A DNA stretch of 7,238 nt, from assembly GCA_023445955.1 (NCBI GenBank), contig JAEXJH010000420.1, forward strand, positions 1-7,238, in the 5' to 3' direction. The notes beneath the pieces are model-generated. The model had not been told where the DNA came from and did not search any database. It saw only the letters and a list, made by a program, of their open reading frames with translations. Positions 5,614 to 7,238 of this stretch are shown here, piece by piece. Position 1 is the first letter of the stretch. Each line of letters opens with the position of its first letter. Origin of the DNA: Pseudomonadota bacterium. Its GTDB lineage: Bacteria > Pseudomonadota > Alphaproteobacteria > Caulobacterales > Caulobacteraceae. The translations under genes and the position numbers were made by a program.

Positions 5614-6396
5614 CTAGCGCGGCGCCATGCGGATGCCGCCGTCCAGACGCACGTCCTCGCCGTTGAAGTAGCCGCAGGTGATCATGGTCACCGCCAGCTG
5701 GGCGTACTCTTCCGGATTGCCCAGGCGCTTGGGGAACGGCACCGAGGCCGCGAGGCCGGCCTTCACCGCTTCGGGCGCGCCGTTCATCAGCGGGGTGTTG
5801 AAGATGCCCGGCAGGATGGTGTTGACGCGGATCCCCTCGCCCATCAGGTCGCGGGCGATCGGCAGGGTCATGCCGCCCACGCCGCCCTTGGACGCCGAAT
5901 AGGCCGCCTGGCCCATCTGGCCGTCTTCAGCGGCCACCGAGGCGGTGTTGACGATCGCGCCGCGCTCGCCGTCTTCCAGCGGCGCCAGGTCCAGCATGCC
6001 CTTGGCCGACTTGGCGATGCAGCGGAACGTGCCGACCAGGTTGATCTGGATGATGCGGTCAAAGGCGTCGAGCGGGAAGTGCTTGGTCTCGCCGGTGGTC
6101 TTGTCGCGGCTGGCGGTCTTGGCCGCGTTGCCGGTGCCGGCGCAGTTGACCAGCACCCGCTCCTGGCCGTGGGCGGCGCGAGCCTTCTCGAAGCCGGCGT
6201 CGACATCGGCGTCGCTGGTCACGTTGACCTTGCAGAACACGCCGCCGATTTCCTTGGCGACCTCTTCGCCGCGGGCCTCGTTCATGTCGAAGATGGCGAC
6301 CTTGACGCCTTGCGCAGCCAGGGCGCGGGCGGTGGCCTCGCCGAGGCCCGAAGCGCCCCCGGTGACGACGGCGGCGACGGTGTTGTCGAGTTTCAT
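5614..6396 (-). CDS. Short-chain dehydrogenase, HSD10 / 3-hydroxyacyl-CoA dehydrogenase type
   Basis: A 260-residue classical SDR, a cytoplasmic NAD-dependent oxidoreductase. The Rossmann motif TGGASGLG is at 12-19; D37 after beta-2 points to NAD rather than NADP; NCAG is at 84-87; the catalytic tetrad is N119, S153, Y166 and K170 (YSASK). The C-terminal half (QAAYSASKGGVGGMTLPIARD, PFPKRLG, EEYAQL, the terminal RLDGGIRM) closely resembles HSD17B10-type enzymes, which oxidise short-chain 3-hydroxyacyl-CoAs such as 2-methyl-3-hydroxybutyryl-CoA in isoleucine breakdown. The substrate here is inferred from that resemblance. The start at 6396 follows GGGGA on the minus strand (plus 6404-6408) with a 7-nt spacer, and the Rossmann fold begins at once; the open frame further upstream is a shadow. 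It is divergent from the DUF1232 gene, 54 nt apart. Confidence 0.95.
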   Translation of the reverse strand: MKLDNTVAAVVTGGASGLGEATARALAAQGVKVAIFDMNEARGEEVAKEIGGVFCKVNVTSDADVDAGFEKARAAHGQERVLVNCAGTGNAAKTASRDKTTGETKHFPLDAFDRIIQINLVGTFRCIAKSAKGMLDLAPLEDGERGAIVNTASVAAEDGQMGQAAYSASKGGVGGMTLPIARDLMGEGIRVNTILPGIFNTPLMNGAPEAVKAGLAASVPFPKRLGNPEEYAQLAVTMITCGYFNGEDVRLDGGIRMAPR

Positions 6397-6450
6397 GGAC
6401 GTTTCCCCAAAGTTCGCGTTTAGGATTGGCTTGAGTGAGGGTTTAAACCG
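6397..6450. promoter_or_regulatory. Divergent intergenic region with GTTTAAAC palindrome
   Basis: A 54-bp gap between the SDR gene (minus) and the DUF1232 gene (plus). It carries the SDR Shine-Dalgarno (6404-6408, minus), GAGGG (6437-6441) for the DUF1232 gene, and the 8-bp palindrome GTTTAAAC (6441-6448) that fills the space between that ribosome-binding site and the ATG. Promoters for both genes must be here or overlap the gene starts; none is clear by eye. Confidence 0.5.
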
Positions 6451-6861
6451 ATGAGCGCCGACGCCAAACCGTCCCCCGACGTAAACGTCAACGAGGTTCT
6501 GGATCCGAAGAAGGCGCTGTCGCCCGTGACGGTGCGCCTGAATGAGGAGAAGGTGCGCGAGGGTTTCCTGCCCAAGATCCGTAAGGTCGCCGCCAAGGTG
6601 CCGTTCGCCGCCGACGCCCTGTCGGTCTGGTGGGCCGCCCGCGATCCGGAAACCCCGACCGCGGCCAAGGGGATGATGTTCGCGGCGCTGGCCTATTTCG
6701 TCCTGCCTACCGACGCCATTCCCGACATCCTGCCGGTAATCGGCTTCACCGACGACGCGGCGGTGTTCGCGGCGCTGGTCGCCATTCTCGGCAAGACCGT
6801 CAAGCCCCAGCACAAGGAGGCCGCCCGGGCCTTCCTGCAGCGCCTCTCCACCGACGCCTGA
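6451..6861 (+). CDS. DUF1232 (YkvA-like) membrane protein
   Basis: A 136-residue protein. The first 30 residues are polar and probably disordered; residues 31-65 are likely helical and amphipathic. The DUF1232 core is at about 73-115, with the diagnostic YFVLPTDAIPDILPVIGF (82-99) followed by T-DDA. The family forms a short hairpin-like membrane association around this PxD...PD motif; its biochemical role is not known. The length is typical of the proteobacterial members. The start is supported by GAGGG (6437-6441) 9 nt upstream. The next gene follows 14 nt after the stop, so the two are likely co-transcribed. Confidence 0.93.
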   Translation: MSADAKPSPDVNVNEVLDPKKALSPVTVRLNEEKVREGFLPKIRKVAAKVPFAADALSVWWAARDPETPTAAKGMMFAALAYFVLPTDAIPDILPVIGFTDDAAVFAALVAILGKTVKPQHKEAARAFLQRLSTDA

Positions 6862-6875
6862 GCTTAGGACCCGCC

Positions 6876-7238
6876 ATGCCCCTGCTGCCCGCCCTGATGC
6901 TCGCCGCCGCCCTGGTCCAGAGCCCCGCGCCGCCCCCGGCCGCCGACGCCGAGGACAAGGCCGTGCTGGCCACGGCGCAGGCCTTCTTCGACGGCATGGA
7001 GGCGGCCAACACCGACGCCCTGCGCAAGGTGACCCTGCCGGGCGCCCAGTTCATGGGCGTGCGCGCCGGCGCCGACGGGACCGTCAAGATCAACCGGGTC
7101 GCCTTCGAGGACAGCTTCGGCAAGCACCTGGACCCCGGCGTCAAGGAATGGATGTGGTCGCCGGTGATCATCCGCCGCGGCGCCCTGGCCACCGTCACCG
7201 CCCCCTACGAGGGCAGCAAGGACGGCAAGACCCTCCAC
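6876..7238 (+). CDS. Exported NTF2-like protein, N-terminal part (3' truncated by window)
   Basis: An open frame of 121 codons with no stop before the window ends. The product begins MPLLPALMLAAALVQSPAP, a short signal peptide with probable cleavage near residues 15-18, followed by a Pro/Ala linker. From about residue 27 it reads KAVLATAQAFFDGMEAANTDALRKV, the first helices of an NTF2-like (SnoaL or lumazine-binding-like) fold, then beta-rich sequence ending in ATVTAPYEG. Proteins of this kind bind small ligands or act as small enzymes; the role here is unknown. The start follows a weak AGGA (6866-6869) and lies 14 nt after the DUF1232 stop, suggesting an operon. Codon use is typical of the window. 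The fold call is by pattern and moderately sure. Confidence 0.82.
   Translation, partial: MPLLPALMLAAALVQSPAPPPAADAEDKAVLATAQAFFDGMEAANTDALRKVTLPGAQFMGVRAGADGTVKINRVAFEDSFGKHLDPGVKEWMWSPVIIRRGALATVTAPYEGSKDGKTLH

Noticed and set aside
6397..6813. N-terminal extension of the SDR by 139 residues
   Set aside because: It is antisense to the DUF1232 gene; the Rossmann fold begins at the 6396 start, which has its own ribosome-binding site.
6864..7238. Minus-strand open frames at the right edge
   Set aside because: They are antisense to the exported NTF2-like gene, which has a clear signal peptide and a start right behind the DUF1232 stop.

Overview
The window is high-GC DNA with the compact, strongly GC3-biased gene style of an alphaproteobacterium. 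Protein signatures (an HSD10-type SDR, alpha-type ArgG, MAPEG, LysE and DUF1232 proteins), one promoter-like GCTATACC element and the placement of GANTC sites fit Caulobacter or a close relative in the Caulobacterales. That assignment is inference; there is no rRNA or other decisive marker in the window. I see no tRNA, rRNA, CRISPR array, insertion sequence, phage gene or attachment site.

Layout. (1) Positions 1-2806, + strand: the 3' end of a Kup potassium transporter, a small three-helix membrane protein, argG (argininosuccinate synthase), and a polytopic membrane protein with a zinc-protease-like motif. Gaps are 3, 85 and 5 nt, so these could form one transcription unit. The 85-nt argG leader can fold so that the argG ribosome-binding site is paired. 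(2) Positions 2810-3606, - strand: a small KTSC-domain protein followed by a secreted or membrane-anchored protein of unknown function, which ends tail to tail with the previous block. (3) Positions 3607-3788: a divergent control region with a 12-bp palindrome and several CTAG tetramers. (4) Positions 3789-5554, + strand: a MAPEG-family membrane protein, a LysE-family exporter whose start codon lies in one arm of a 12-bp perfect inverted repeat, and an aromatic-rich outer-membrane-type lipoprotein, closed by a strong hairpin terminator usable from both sides. (5) Positions 5614-6396, - strand: an HSD10-like short-chain dehydrogenase. (6) Positions 6451-7238, + strand: a DUF1232 (YkvA-like) membrane protein and the start of an exported NTF2-like protein that runs off the window.

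The genes do not make one obvious pathway. They look like ordinary chromosomal housekeeping and envelope genes: potassium uptake, arginine biosynthesis, amino-acid export, and acyl-CoA or steroid-type dehydrogenation. I found no convincing multi-gene novel system. The most interesting signals are small cis-elements around start codons (the argG leader hairpin, the lysE start-codon inverted repeat with a possible leaderless promoter, and GANTC sites near gene starts) and the HEXXGH membrane protein behind argG.
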